From the NCBI RefSeq assembly GCF_000378105.1, contig NZ_KB899247.1, forward strand, positions 186,001 through 250,000: 64,000 bases of DNA. Direction: 5' to 3'. Position numbers and translations under genes: made by a program. A model generated the notes under the pieces. It searched no databases and had not been told where the DNA came from. It saw only the letters and a program-made list of their open reading frames with translations. Each line of letters starts with the position of its first letter. Positions within the stretch are counted from its first letter, which is position 1. Below are positions 53,083 through 61,730 of the stretch, one piece after another. Source of the stretch: Rubritalea marina DSM 17716. Its GTDB lineage: Bacteria; Verrucomicrobiota; Verrucomicrobiia; Verrucomicrobiales; Akkermansiaceae.

Positions 53083-55035
53083 GTGTTAGAACTCGAAAAC
53101 TTTTGCTTCACTCTAGAAAAGGATGAAGAACTCATCAACTTAGTCGATCGTGTATCATTGCGGATTCCGTCAGGCCACTTCACTGCCATTGTCGGCCCAT
53201 CTGGCTGTGGTAAAACCACGTTACTCAACACGATCGCAGGCTTAAACCCCATGTCCGAAGGCTCCATTGCCTGGCGCGGACAAGACCTAGAAGAACATGG
53301 AGACATCGAGCCCGCGGATATTGGCTATGTCCCTCAGTTCTCTATCGCCTACGACGCCCTAACCGTAGACGAATCAATTGAAATCGCCACCAAGCTTAAG
53401 GTGAAGACCTATGGTCATGAGGACCTGGATAAGCGCATTGACAAAGTGCTCGAAGACACTGGGCTTACTCAGATTGCCGACCGACCAGTGAAGGTCCTCT
53501 CAGGTGGCCAAAAACGCCGCCTTTCCTTGGCCATGGAATTGGTAACATCCCCACAGCTATTACTCTGTGATGAGGTGACATCAGGCTTAGACCCGCGCTC
53601 AGAGCACGACATCGTTCGTAGGTTGCATGAGCTCTCCCGCCAAGATGGGCGTGTGGTTCTGTCAGTCACTCACTCGCTCGCCCACCTTGATTTGTACGAC
53701 TCGATCATCGTCCTACACGAAGGAAAGTTGGTCTACCACGGTCCGCCCGACCGCTTGAATCATTACTTCTCAGTAGAAGACACTGATTCAATCTACCCAA
53801 AGCTCGCCAAACAGAATGCTGAGAAGTGGCGACTTTCCTGGCTCAAACACCGTGAAGCCTTTTACCAAAAAATGGCAAAGAAGCGTCGTGAGTTACTTGA
53901 TACTGGCGAACTCAAGGTGCCGCCCCACTTACTCAAACTGGAAGACCCAGAAGCACATCATGAATTGACAAGCGAGATCAATCACGGCCAAGCATCCGAG
54001 CCACTCGAGGTCGATCACACAAGCGAGACTCGCGAAGAACCGAAACCACCTCGTGGCAAGCGACGCCGCAAACGCAGCAAGGTTCCTGCTGCACACGTCA
54101 TCGAGGAAGACCAACACGACACCTCACCAGACGACCAGCAAGAGGAGTTAGATCTAGTCGAAACACCAAACCTCGTGAGTCAGTTCTTCACCTTGCTTGA
54201 GCGTCGGATCAAGATATTCAGCCGCGACCGTGGACAACTCATCCTCCAAGCGGCCATATTGCTGTGCTTCCCCTGCTTAGTGGCATTATTTAGCGCTCAG
54301 GGCAATGAACCTCTATTGCAATATCCCGACGTTATCGACCAAAGTTCTACAGAAACTATTAGAAAACTGACTATCATCAGTGAAAATCGGCTTAGTATCG
54401 GTAGCACCGTTTCCGGTATTATTATGTTCCAAGTCGTCCTTCTCGCATTGATGGGCTCGAACAATGCAGCCCGAGAAATTGCTGGAGAACGCCAAATTCT
54501 TGAAAAAGAAAAATTCGGTGGCGTGAGCCCGATTGCCTACCTCGCCTCAAAGCTAGTCTTCTTAACCTGCATGGTCTTGATTCAGTCGCTATGGATGGCG
54601 TTTTTTGTGCAATTTTTCTGGCCATTCCCTGGCGCTGAAGTTGGTGGAGGCTTTAGTCAACACCTGATCATGCTCACCATGGCCAATGCCGCCATCACCT
54701 CGATTTGTCTTGGCATCTCCTCCTTGATGAAGACCTCCGAGCAAGCATCCCTACTCTCGATTTATTTAGTGGGCTTTCAGCTTCCTCTGTCAGGCGCCGT
54801 GCTCGCTTTGCCAGACCTAGTTGCCGCCATCACGCGACCATTCATTTCGGCCTACTGGGCATGGGCGGGCAGCATCGACTCGTTGGCCAACCGCTACCAA
54901 GCCGCAGCCAAAGCAGTCACCGAGACTAGCCTCAACTTTGACAATGCCTTTTGTATGCAGGTACTAGGCATCCAAATCATCGTTGGTATCATCGCCGCCT
55001 TCATTGGCATCAAACGTGATCAATGGACCCACTAA
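53083..55035 (+). CDS. ABCG-like half transporter (ATPase fused to ABC-2 permease)
   Basis: The 650 residues begin at GTG 53083. Walker A is GPSGCGKTT at 38-46, the signature LSGGQKRRLSLAMEL lies at 139-153, and Walker B is LLLCDEVTSGLDP. A linker of about 110 residues (255-365) is highly charged and low-complexity (PPRGKRRRKRSKVP, then EEDQHDTSPDDQQEELD). The permease half (about 375-650) has six membrane helices and the ABC-2 pattern NNAAREIAGERQILEKEKFGG. This ATPase-then-permease order is that of eukaryotic White/ABCG proteins. Substrate is unknown. A basic linker could bind acidic lipids or nucleic acid, which is inference. Confidence 0.88.
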   Translation: MLELENFCFTLEKDEELINLVDRVSLRIPSGHFTAIVGPSGCGKTTLLNTIAGLNPMSEGSIAWRGQDLEEHGDIEPADIGYVPQFSIAYDALTVDESIEIATKLKVKTYGHEDLDKRIDKVLEDTGLTQIADRPVKVLSGGQKRRLSLAMELVTSPQLLLCDEVTSGLDPRSEHDIVRRLHELSRQDGRVVLSVTHSLAHLDLYDSIIVLHEGKLVYHGPPDRLNHYFSVEDTDSIYPKLAKQNAEKWRLSWLKHREAFYQKMAKKRRELLDTGELKVPPHLLKLEDPEAHHELTSEINHGQASEPLEVDHTSETREEPKPPRGKRRRKRSKVPAAHVIEEDQHDTSPDDQQEELDLVETPNLVSQFFTLLERRIKIFSRDRGQLILQAAILLCFPCLVALFSAQGNEPLLQYPDVIDQSSTETIRKLTIISENRLSIGSTVSGIIMFQVVLLALMGSNNAAREIAGERQILEKEKFGGVSPIAYLASKLVFLTCMVLIQSLWMAFFVQFFWPFPGAEVGGGFSQHLIMLTMANAAITSICLGISSLMKTSEQASLLSIYLVGFQLPLSGAVLALPDLVAAITRPFISAYWAWAGSIDSLANRYQAAAKAVTETSLNFDNAFCMQVLGIQIIVGIIAAFIGIKRDQWTH

Positions 55036-55116
55036 CCCTGCGAGCATCCCAGTATACCATTGATCCGCACCATCAGACTCATCTACCCTTAACCATCCAC
55101 CTAGTTCTATAATCCT

Positions 55117-55563
55117 ATGTCACGCAGAGCCCGTCGTAAAACCCCCCAGAGCCGCAAAAAAAGCAGTTCCGTCAACATCCCTATGATCATGGGTGGCGCA
55201 GCACTTGCACTCGCAATCATCAGCTTCTTTTTCAAGTCTGACCAATCACCTGAAGAAGCTGCGGCTAGAGACTTCCCACTCGCAATCTACGTGGAGGATT
55301 GTAATTCACTTCGAGGAAATCAGTACCAAATCTCTGGCGAAATCACCGAGAACGCACAACAAGATCCTTCAGTCGGTAAATTTATTTTCCTAAGAGTCGA
55401 TAACGTCCCGAGAGACACTCCGAGTGACACGCCTCAGCAAGTTGGGATCCTCGTACCAAGCGACCTCACTGGCCCAAACATCGAAACCCGCCAAAACTAT
55501 AGCTTCATCGTAGAAGTGCGCAAAGAAGGCTACCTTGTGGCCAGTAAATACTCCGCGCGCTAA
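55117..55563 (+). CDS. Membrane-anchored small protein, unknown function
   Basis: The 148 residues start with a very basic cytoplasmic head (SRRARRKTPQSRKKSSS), then one membrane helix (IPMIMGGAALALAIISFFF, residues 21-39). A small outer domain of about 105 residues follows (FPLAIYVEDCNSLRGNQYQI; VGKFIFLRVDNVP; IETRQNYSFIVEVRKEGY). The outer part looks like a single beta-barrel or OB-like fold, but I assign no function. It lies 81 bases after the ABCG-like gene and 31 bases before the next gene, so it probably pairs with the latter. Confidence 0.7.
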   Translation: MSRRARRKTPQSRKKSSSVNIPMIMGGAALALAIISFFFKSDQSPEEAAARDFPLAIYVEDCNSLRGNQYQISGEITENAQQDPSVGKFIFLRVDNVPRDTPSDTPQQVGILVPSDLTGPNIETRQNYSFIVEVRKEGYLVASKYSAR

Positions 55564-55594
55564 CGCCAGCTAAGCACCCACTCAATTTCTGTCC

Positions 55595-57502
55595 ATGCAA
55601 CGCCTCAGCCCCATCATACTATCCATCCTAAGTGCAGCAGCTCACGCTCAAGTGCTCAGTCCGTCGTCGCTTCAAAGCCCATCAAGTAACTCATTCAAAG
55701 GAAACTCCAACAGCGCAGACGCCAGCAACACCACGATCCATCGTAACAAGGAATCGGGAAACTCCATTCACGGTGAAGAAGTCCCACTACTCGACCCAAC
55801 CTCCAAGACCTTCACATTCCAAGGGCGCACCTATTCACTCATGGATAACAACTTAGGCGGACAATTCGAAGCCTACCTAGCTTCCTCAGAATATGAGACC
55901 AAAGATGCCGTCGAATACCGTGAGAACATCCAAAAGATCCTCGGCCTCCTATCGCCACTTAACCCAGGCGGACCTGATCTGAAGCAAGCATACACGATCT
56001 TAGAAACGATCGATTACCAAGGAGACGGTGGGATCTGCGATTCGCTTGCGAATTCAATTTATTCCAGTCGGCTCGCCATGAAGGGCATCGGCTCGAAGAA
56101 GGAAGCAATCGCAAAGCTCGAGCGTGAAGAGAAGCGCCTAGCTCACAACATGAAGGTACTGGAAACCAAAGGTGAACTCGGAGGAAGCACCAAAATTAAA
56201 GTCGGAAGTGGGAATAGCGCAACAACCACAACGACCAAAACACCTAACTCAACTGAGTATAAAATCATGCAGAAACGCTTGATTGAAATCGTTGCAATCA
56301 AGAAAAAATATGAGGCGTCTGGTGTGATCAGCCTCACCCAATCGAAGGTCCAGTACCAAGCAATGATGTTGCAGCTTTTCATGCAACGCCGCTACGAACA
56401 CGTGGTTATGGCAGCTCGTGCTTATAATATTATCTTCAAGGATGGCGACCAAGCGCTACGGATTAAAAAAGGTTCTGACACTGAGAAGTTTTTTAGCGAA
56501 GGCATGGGAGTGAACCCTACCGTCTCAGGTCTCGATGCTGCAGCCAATGAAGCTATTCACAAAACGGAAAACCTGGTGGACGCCTTCCAGAACAATCTCA
56601 ACACCAATCGCATCCATGCTGCCTCTGAGCGACTTGTTGAGGCATACGCTCTGGGTGAGTTTATGCCGAGCGTCCAGACTGTGTCATACGGCAGCAAAGA
56701 ACGCATCCAACAATACGTACAAGATGCCAACGATCTGATCGAGGCGCTCTCTGCCAAAGAGCTCGTTCTCGCCACTGAGCTCAATGATCTACTCAAGAAG
56801 CAAGCGCGTGACTACAATGGATCCAAAGCCAACGCCTACATCGCTGGACACAAGCGTGCCTCCACTGGCTACGTGCGCGACGCCAAGTTCGCACTGTTTG
56901 AGAATGATTCACGTCGCGCTAAAGTTGCCCTCGAGAGCGCCCTCAAGCATTGGCCCACCAACCCAGCGATTCAAGAATTTAACGAGCAACTCGATAAGCG
57001 ACTCTACGCCGGCCAGCAACAATCAGATATGGGTTCAAGCACCATCAAGGAGTTTGATCGCCTTCTCTCAGATAAGAATTACCGAGCCATCGTAGAGGAA
57101 CCACGTAAATCGAAGTTTGTCACCGTGCTGGGCCAACTCAACGACCAGGAAAGACTCAAAATTCTAGAGGAAATTGCCAATAGTGTGCGTGAAATTGAAA
57201 CGGCTCTCGCCAAATCTAAAAGTCTAGAGGCTGCAGGCCAAGCCTATGCAGCCTGGGAGGCGATCTATGAAACTCAAAACAAGTACTACGACGACCCCAA
57301 AATCGCCAATGCAAAGGCCCAATTGATCAGTAAGGTGGGTAATTTCACCACCGCGCTCAACAAAGCGCATTCCTTCGAGACGAACGAAGTCTCAACCCAA
57401 TCAGGCTCGGCACTTTCATGGTACCTCAAAGCGCGCGAGATCTACCCACAATCGCGCTTTGCTAAAGAAGGGATCGACCGGGTCGTAGGAAAAAAGTTTT
57501 AA
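55595..57502 (+). CDS. Secreted helical protein, unknown function, 635 aa
   Basis: A signal peptide is likely at residues 1-19 (MQRLSPIILSILSAAAHAQ). A low-complexity Ser/Asn stretch follows (about 23-50), then TKTFTFQGRTYSLMDNNLGG-like beta strands. A long, mostly helical region with coiled-coil character includes AIAKLEREEKRLAHNMKVLE at about 170-190 and RRAKVALESALKHWPTNPAI, which reads like a TPR helix pair, near 440. A tract of Thr residues (about 210-216) lies within it. I recognise no family. It follows the membrane-anchored small protein after 31 bases. A bidirectional terminator ends the transcript. Confidence 0.7.
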   Translation: MQRLSPIILSILSAAAHAQVLSPSSLQSPSSNSFKGNSNSADASNTTIHRNKESGNSIHGEEVPLLDPTSKTFTFQGRTYSLMDNNLGGQFEAYLASSEYETKDAVEYRENIQKILGLLSPLNPGGPDLKQAYTILETIDYQGDGGICDSLANSIYSSRLAMKGIGSKKEAIAKLEREEKRLAHNMKVLETKGELGGSTKIKVGSGNSATTTTTKTPNSTEYKIMQKRLIEIVAIKKKYEASGVISLTQSKVQYQAMMLQLFMQRRYEHVVMAARAYNIIFKDGDQALRIKKGSDTEKFFSEGMGVNPTVSGLDAAANEAIHKTENLVDAFQNNLNTNRIHAASERLVEAYALGEFMPSVQTVSYGSKERIQQYVQDANDLIEALSAKELVLATELNDLLKKQARDYNGSKANAYIAGHKRASTGYVRDAKFALFENDSRRAKVALESALKHWPTNPAIQEFNEQLDKRLYAGQQQSDMGSSTIKEFDRLLSDKNYRAIVEEPRKSKFVTVLGQLNDQERLKILEEIANSVREIETALAKSKSLEAAGQAYAAWEAIYETQNKYYDDPKIANAKAQLISKVGNFTTALNKAHSFETNEVSTQSGSALSWYLKAREIYPQSRFAKEGIDRVVGKKF

Positions 57503-57537
57503 ATAGAGAGGCAGAACGCCACCCTGCCGATCATACA

Positions 57538-57578
57538 AAAACTCCGCATCACCCATGGTCATGCGGAGTTTAAATTTT
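57538..57578. terminator. Bidirectional terminator between the secreted protein and argS
   Basis: The arms AAACTCCGCAT and ATGCGGAGTTT are perfect with an eleven-base loop and have A- and T-rich flanks on both sides. The structure serves the two convergent genes. Confidence 0.8.
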
Positions 57579-57601
57579 CAAGGCTAAGCCCCGTGATCTA
57601 A

Positions 57602-59359
57602 TCACATTCTCTCAGGCACCTGAATACCGAGCAGGCTGAGTCCGTGCTTAAGCACCTTACCCGTAGTGGCGCAGAGAATGAGGCGGCTATTACGCTGCTC
57701 CCCTTCGCTTTTCAACACCGGGCATGCTTCAAAGAAGCTGTGAAACGCCTTAGCCAGATCGAGAAGATAACTGGATAAGATATTAGGCTTTAACCCATCG
57801 AGCACCGTAGGGAGCACCTCGCCATACTTGGCCAGAGTGCGCGCAAGGTTCACTTCACCAGCTTCTGACACCTTCACCGCTGCTGGATCGAGAGCAAGCT
57901 CTTCCTCCAGCTTTCGGAAAATCGACTGCACGCGTACATAACTATACTGCAGGTACGGCGCTGTATCGCCCTGTAAAGCCACCATTTTATCCAAATCAAA
58001 AATATAGTCTGAACTGCGATGGTGGCTGAGCTCGGTGAATTTGACTGAGCCGATGCCGATCAGCTTGGCTAGCTCATCTTTCTCATCTTGGGGCAGATGC
58101 CCACTCTTCTCTTCGAGCACTGCGGCTGAGGCCTTGATGGCGTCGTCGAGTACGTCAGCAAGCTGCGGCAAGTCACCATCACGGGTCTTCAATGGCTTGC
58201 CATCTTTTCCGAGAATAGTACCAAACGAGACATGCTCGAGCTCAGCACCGCAGCCGCGGCGCTTTGACACGTCGAAAAGCTGTTGGAAGTGAAGACTCTG
58301 TCGTGCATCCACCACATACCAAACCTTATGCGCGTTCCATTCGTTGAGTCGGTAATCCACTGTGGCTATGTCCGTGGTGGCATAATTGAATCCACCATCT
58401 TTTTTGCGCACAATCATTGGGAAATCTACCCACTCACCTTCGCGTTTCTCTTTGAACGGATCTTGTTTTGGCGGCATCGCCTCTCCGGAGAAAACGCAAA
58501 GCGCTCCGTCACTCTCTCTCGCCAACCCTTCATGCACCAAAGCCTTAACCAACGGTGCTAGGGCTTGGTTGTAATAACTCTCGCCCAACCAATGATCAAA
58601 GCTCACATCGAGACGATCATAGATTTTGTTCAATCCGATCTTGGAAACCTCGACACATTGCTCCCAAATCTTAAAATTCTCTGCATCACCTTGTTGCAGC
58701 TTCACTAGTTCTTCCCGGCAAGTGTCCTTGATGCTTGGGTCCTCTTTACAGAGGCTATTGACAGCACGATAGATGCGTAGCAATTCCTGAAGTGGGTCAG
58801 CATCAATAGCTGACTGATCCAGCATATTCTTCCAACCGTATATCACCATGCCGAACTGAGTACCCCAATCACCAATGTGGTTGTCCGTAATTACCTTATG
58901 ACCTAAGAATCCCGCAATCCGTGAGAGTGAGTCCCCAATGATAGTCGAACGAATGTGCCCCACGTGCATCGGCTTAGCCACATTGGGCGCGGAGAAATCC
59001 ACCACAATATTTTGCGGTTCTTCCACCAGCGAGACCCCCATGCGCTCGTCATGAAAGAGTGCCGCCACTTTATCTGACCAAGCTGACTCAGTGATGGTGA
59101 AATTAATAAAACCAGGCCCCGCTACCTCGAGCGTCGCAAGCCCCTCCACATCGAGCGCCTCAAGCACCTGTTGAGCCAGTTCGCGTGGATTCATTTTCAA
59201 TCGCTTCGCCAATGCCATAGCAGCATTCGCCTGATAATCGCCATGGCGCACATCTTGTGCTGGCACTACCTTAATTGGGAATCCTTCAGGCACCTCAATC
59301 TGCGCCCGCTCCAATGCCGCCACAAGGCGAGCTTCCAAAAGTTCCAAGATTGTCTTCAT
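57602..59359 (-). CDS. argS: Arginyl-tRNA synthetase
   Basis: ArgS charges tRNA-Arg with arginine. The 585 residues from ATG 59359 (a TTG at 59365 is also in frame) include the N-terminal Add1 domain (1-95) and the class I core, with VDFSAPNVAKPMHVGHIRST holding the HIGH motif as HVGH. Near the KMSK position the sequence reads GTILGKDGKPLKTRDGD, which is usual for ArgS. The C-terminal anticodon-binding domain follows (TAPYLQYSYVRVQSIFRKL). It lies 65 bases downstream of the PtsN-like gene's end. Confidence 0.96.
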   Translation of the reverse strand: MKTILELLEARLVAALERAQIEVPEGFPIKVVPAQDVRHGDYQANAAMALAKRLKMNPRELAQQVLEALDVEGLATLEVAGPGFINFTITESAWSDKVAALFHDERMGVSLVEEPQNIVVDFSAPNVAKPMHVGHIRSTIIGDSLSRIAGFLGHKVITDNHIGDWGTQFGMVIYGWKNMLDQSAIDADPLQELLRIYRAVNSLCKEDPSIKDTCREELVKLQQGDAENFKIWEQCVEVSKIGLNKIYDRLDVSFDHWLGESYYNQALAPLVKALVHEGLARESDGALCVFSGEAMPPKQDPFKEKREGEWVDFPMIVRKKDGGFNYATTDIATVDYRLNEWNAHKVWYVVDARQSLHFQQLFDVSKRRGCGAELEHVSFGTILGKDGKPLKTRDGDLPQLADVLDDAIKASAAVLEEKSGHLPQDEKDELAKLIGIGSVKFTELSHHRSSDYIFDLDKMVALQGDTAPYLQYSYVRVQSIFRKLEEELALDPAAVKVSEAGEVNLARTLAKYGEVLPTVLDGLKPNILSSYLLDLAKAFHSFFEACPVLKSEGEQRNSRLILCATTGKVLKHGLSLLGIQVPERM

Positions 59360-59424
59360 GGTCAAAATTGTTCGTGTGATTCTGGGAACACCAGAGAATT
59401 AACTCGTTCGCCACACACTGAGTC

Positions 59425-59904
59425 TTACTTCTCGCTACAAACTCGGGAGGGACGGGATGCTAGTATCGCTAGTACTTCATCGCGGGTCACCGCATCAGCC
59501 AGTTGCTGGCGCACTTCACGATTGTTAAAAAGTTTCGCGATCGCTGCGAGTGTCTGCAAATGTAGGTGGTAGTCCTTCTTCGGCACGATGAACAGAAGGA
59601 CAAAGTTCACCGGTGCGTTATCGAGAGCTTCAAAGTCAATTCCCTCTTTGGAACGTCCAAAGACGGCAATCACATTCTCGATCGTCTCAGAAAATGCATG
59701 AGGAATCGCCACACCGCTTCCGATCCCTGTGCTGATTTGGTCCTCACGCGTGTGCAACGCTTCTAGCACACCTTCCTTGTCACAGGTTTTGAGAAACTCG
59801 TGTGACTCCAAATGATCTACCAACTCAACAATGGCTGGCCAATGTTCGTCAGCCTTCATATCGAGGACGACCTGATCATTTGTAAGTAAGCTAGCTAATT
59901 TCAT
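59425..59904 (-). CDS. PTS EIIA-Ntr-like (PtsN/fructose) phosphocarrier protein
   Basis: The 159 residues are a complete PTS EIIA type 2 domain. The phosphorylated His69 is in GSGVAIPHA, preceded by LHTREDQISTGI and followed by the FLLLFIVPKKDYHLHLQ type segment (read here as FVLLFIVPKKDYHLHLQ). EIIA-Ntr proteins relay phosphate from PEP to regulate transport, potassium or nitrogen functions rather than to move sugar. No EIIB/IIC or rpoN gene is nearby, which supports a regulatory role. It lies upstream of argS on the same strand, possibly in one transcript. Confidence 0.9.
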   Translation of the reverse strand: MKLASLLTNDQVVLDMKADEHWPAIVELVDHLESHEFLKTCDKEGVLEALHTREDQISTGIGSGVAIPHAFSETIENVIAVFGRSKEGIDFEALDNAPVNFVLLFIVPKKDYHLHLQTLAAIAKLFNNREVRQQLADAVTRDEVLAILASRPSRVCSEK

Positions 59905-60124
59905 AATGTGTCGGTGTGCGTCACTTCATTCTAACCAAGTTAGGCAGCGCAGTGCATGGCGGCATAAATGATTAACACCAGCAGATCAAGACCTTTCATT
60001 GCATCCTGTCACCCATGAGCTCTCCATGCAAACTCATTTATCATCGATCCCTTGTGATAGTTCGGCTTGTTAAATCTTCCATCGCTGAATTGACAAAATA
60101 TCCTCAAGATCACATACAGTAGTT

Positions 60125-60652
60125 ATGTCCACGGCACTTCCACCACGTCCACAGAACACCTCAAGCTCCAAGGCCAACATCACGATTGTGGCATCGATCT
60201 ATAACAATCAATTCACCGATGCATTGGTGGAAAATGCGAAGAATGAAATTGCCACTATAATCCCCGGCGCCAGCATCACCATCGCACGCGTTCCAGGAGC
60301 ATTTGAGATCCCGGTCACGGCCGCCGCCGTTTTAGCAAGTGACAATAAACCTGATGCGCTAATCACCTTAGGGCTCATTATTCGTGGCAAGACACAGCAT
60401 GGCGACCTAGTAGCCGAGTCTGTCACCAACAGCCTCCAACAACTAGCCTGTGAGTCAAAAATTCCAGTAATTCATGAAGTTCTTCTTGTAGATGACGACG
60501 AGCAAGCGTACGCACGCTGTATCGGCGATCAACTCAACCGTGGCCGCGAAGCAGCACGCTCCGCTTATGCGATGATTGAGTTGTTCACCCAACTTGGCTT
60601 TCACCAAGAGAAAAACAAGAAACCAATTCGATCTTATCCCAGCAATGCATAG
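60125..60652 (+). CDS. ribH: 6,7-dimethyl-8-ribityllumazine synthase
   Basis: RibH makes the riboflavin precursor lumazine from a pyrimidine and a four-carbon sugar phosphate. The 175 residues include IVASIYNNQFTDALVENAKN, the RVPGAFEIPVTAAAVL strand-loop and IRGKTQHGDLVAESVTN, in which the conserved catalytic His follows a Gln; the common form is IRGETPHFEYV. The end overlaps the nusB start by eight bases. A possible promoter is TTGACA (60090-60095) with CATACA 17 bases later; if used, the mRNA would have almost no leader. Confidence 0.92.
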   Translation: MSTALPPRPQNTSSSKANITIVASIYNNQFTDALVENAKNEIATIIPGASITIARVPGAFEIPVTAAAVLASDNKPDALITLGLIIRGKTQHGDLVAESVTNSLQQLACESKIPVIHEVLLVDDDEQAYARCIGDQLNRGREAARSAYAMIELFTQLGFHQEKNKKPIRSYPSNA

Positions 60653-61526
60653 TAGACGCGCCATCCGAGAGTCAGTCATCCAATTCCTTTATTGTTCAGA
60701 TCTAGAAGGCGGCGCTGATGCCCCCGCCCTGTCTGATTCATTCTGGGATTTAAGTCTTGAGACTGAATCCAACAAAATCATCAAAGCGAGTGCCAAAGCG
60801 GCACTCCACCTCAATCAAGGCCGCCAAGCGCGTCACAGCAAATTCGTGAACCGCCTAGACGAGGCTAGCGCCTTTATCACTGCCGAGTCTGGCGCAGAAA
60901 AGGTGCAAACCACTCTCAAGCAATTACAAAAGTTGGAGAGCAAGTGGCAGTCTTTGATCGATCAAATCCAACGCAACTACGACCCAGGTGTCGAGACTCC
61001 AGTCCCACAACTTCTCGAGGGACTTGAGGAGCTATTCTCACTGAACAGTCAACTCAGCGAGGCACGTAAACGATTGGAACTCCAACTCCAAGACTTCCCT
61101 GCGCTCAGCAAAAGGCTCACCCCGATCGTCGCCACCATCAATGGATTACAACGCGTCAGCGACCGCATCCACATGGTGAAGAACCCAGACAAGTTCGCCA
61201 CTCACCCAGACATCAAAAGCATTCAGGAAACCGCTGAAAGCATGCAGATGTTCCGCGATGAAGCAGATAGTATCGCTCGCGGGATCTTTAAGCAAAAGGC
61301 AAGTCTCGATGAAGCGTTAGAAACCGTGGTGGATAACTATAAGCCTGAACGAATTGATCCTGTGGATCGCGCCATCCTGCGCCTAGGTGCATACGAAATC
61401 ATGCATGTAGAAGCAATTCCAGCGCCAGTCACGATCAATGAGTGCATCGAGATTTCACGTCGCTTTGGCTCAACCGAGTCACCACGCTTCATCAATGGCG
61501 TGCTCGATAAAATTGCTAAAGCCTAG
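60645..61526 (+). CDS. nusB: Transcription antitermination factor NusB, long form with insertion
   Basis: NusB binds boxA RNA with S10 and helps rRNA transcription resist termination. The 293 residues start at ATG 60645, inside the end of ribH. The N-terminal RRAIRESVIQFLYCSDLEGG and the C-terminal ERIDPVDRAILRLGAYEIMH plus VTINECIEISRRFGSTESPRFINGVLDKIAK are typical NusB. Between them lies an insertion of about 130 residues, mostly helical with coiled-coil tendencies (VQTTLKQLQKLESKWQSLI; LSEARKRLELQLQDF). Normal NusB is about 140 aa. ribH-nusB adjacency is common in bacteria. Confidence 0.9.
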   Translation: MHSRRAIRESVIQFLYCSDLEGGADAPALSDSFWDLSLETESNKIIKASAKAALHLNQGRQARHSKFVNRLDEASAFITAESGAEKVQTTLKQLQKLESKWQSLIDQIQRNYDPGVETPVPQLLEGLEELFSLNSQLSEARKRLELQLQDFPALSKRLTPIVATINGLQRVSDRIHMVKNPDKFATHPDIKSIQETAESMQMFRDEADSIARGIFKQKASLDEALETVVDNYKPERIDPVDRAILRLGAYEIMHVEAIPAPVTINECIEISRRFGSTESPRFINGVLDKIAKA

Positions 61527-61567
61527 CGAGTTTCAGCTTAGGCTGCCAAACTCTCACAATCCGAATC

Positions 61568-61604
61568 AGCCCGCCACGCGATCACGCTAGGCGGGCTTTT
61601 TTTG
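61568..61604 (+). terminator. Rho-independent terminator of ribH-nusB
   Basis: The arms AGCCCGCC and GGCGGGCT enclose a fourteen-base loop that can extend the stem through GCG/CGC. Seven T follow. Confidence 0.9.
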
Positions 61605-61730
61605 TTTCTAGCAGTATTCTAGCAACGATTCATTTAGGTGTATCACATATTTACTGGATTCCTGATTAAAGGCTGGATTATGCTGTGCTCACACTGCTAG
61701 AAACACCGCAGTCCCAGACCCTCTCCACCC

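Noticed and set aside
60090-60118. Possible sigma-70-type promoter of ribH (TTGACA, 17 bases, CATACA)
   Set aside because: The -35 is perfect, but the -10 matches only three of six positions, and the start would coincide with the ATG. I mention it under ribH but do not call it.
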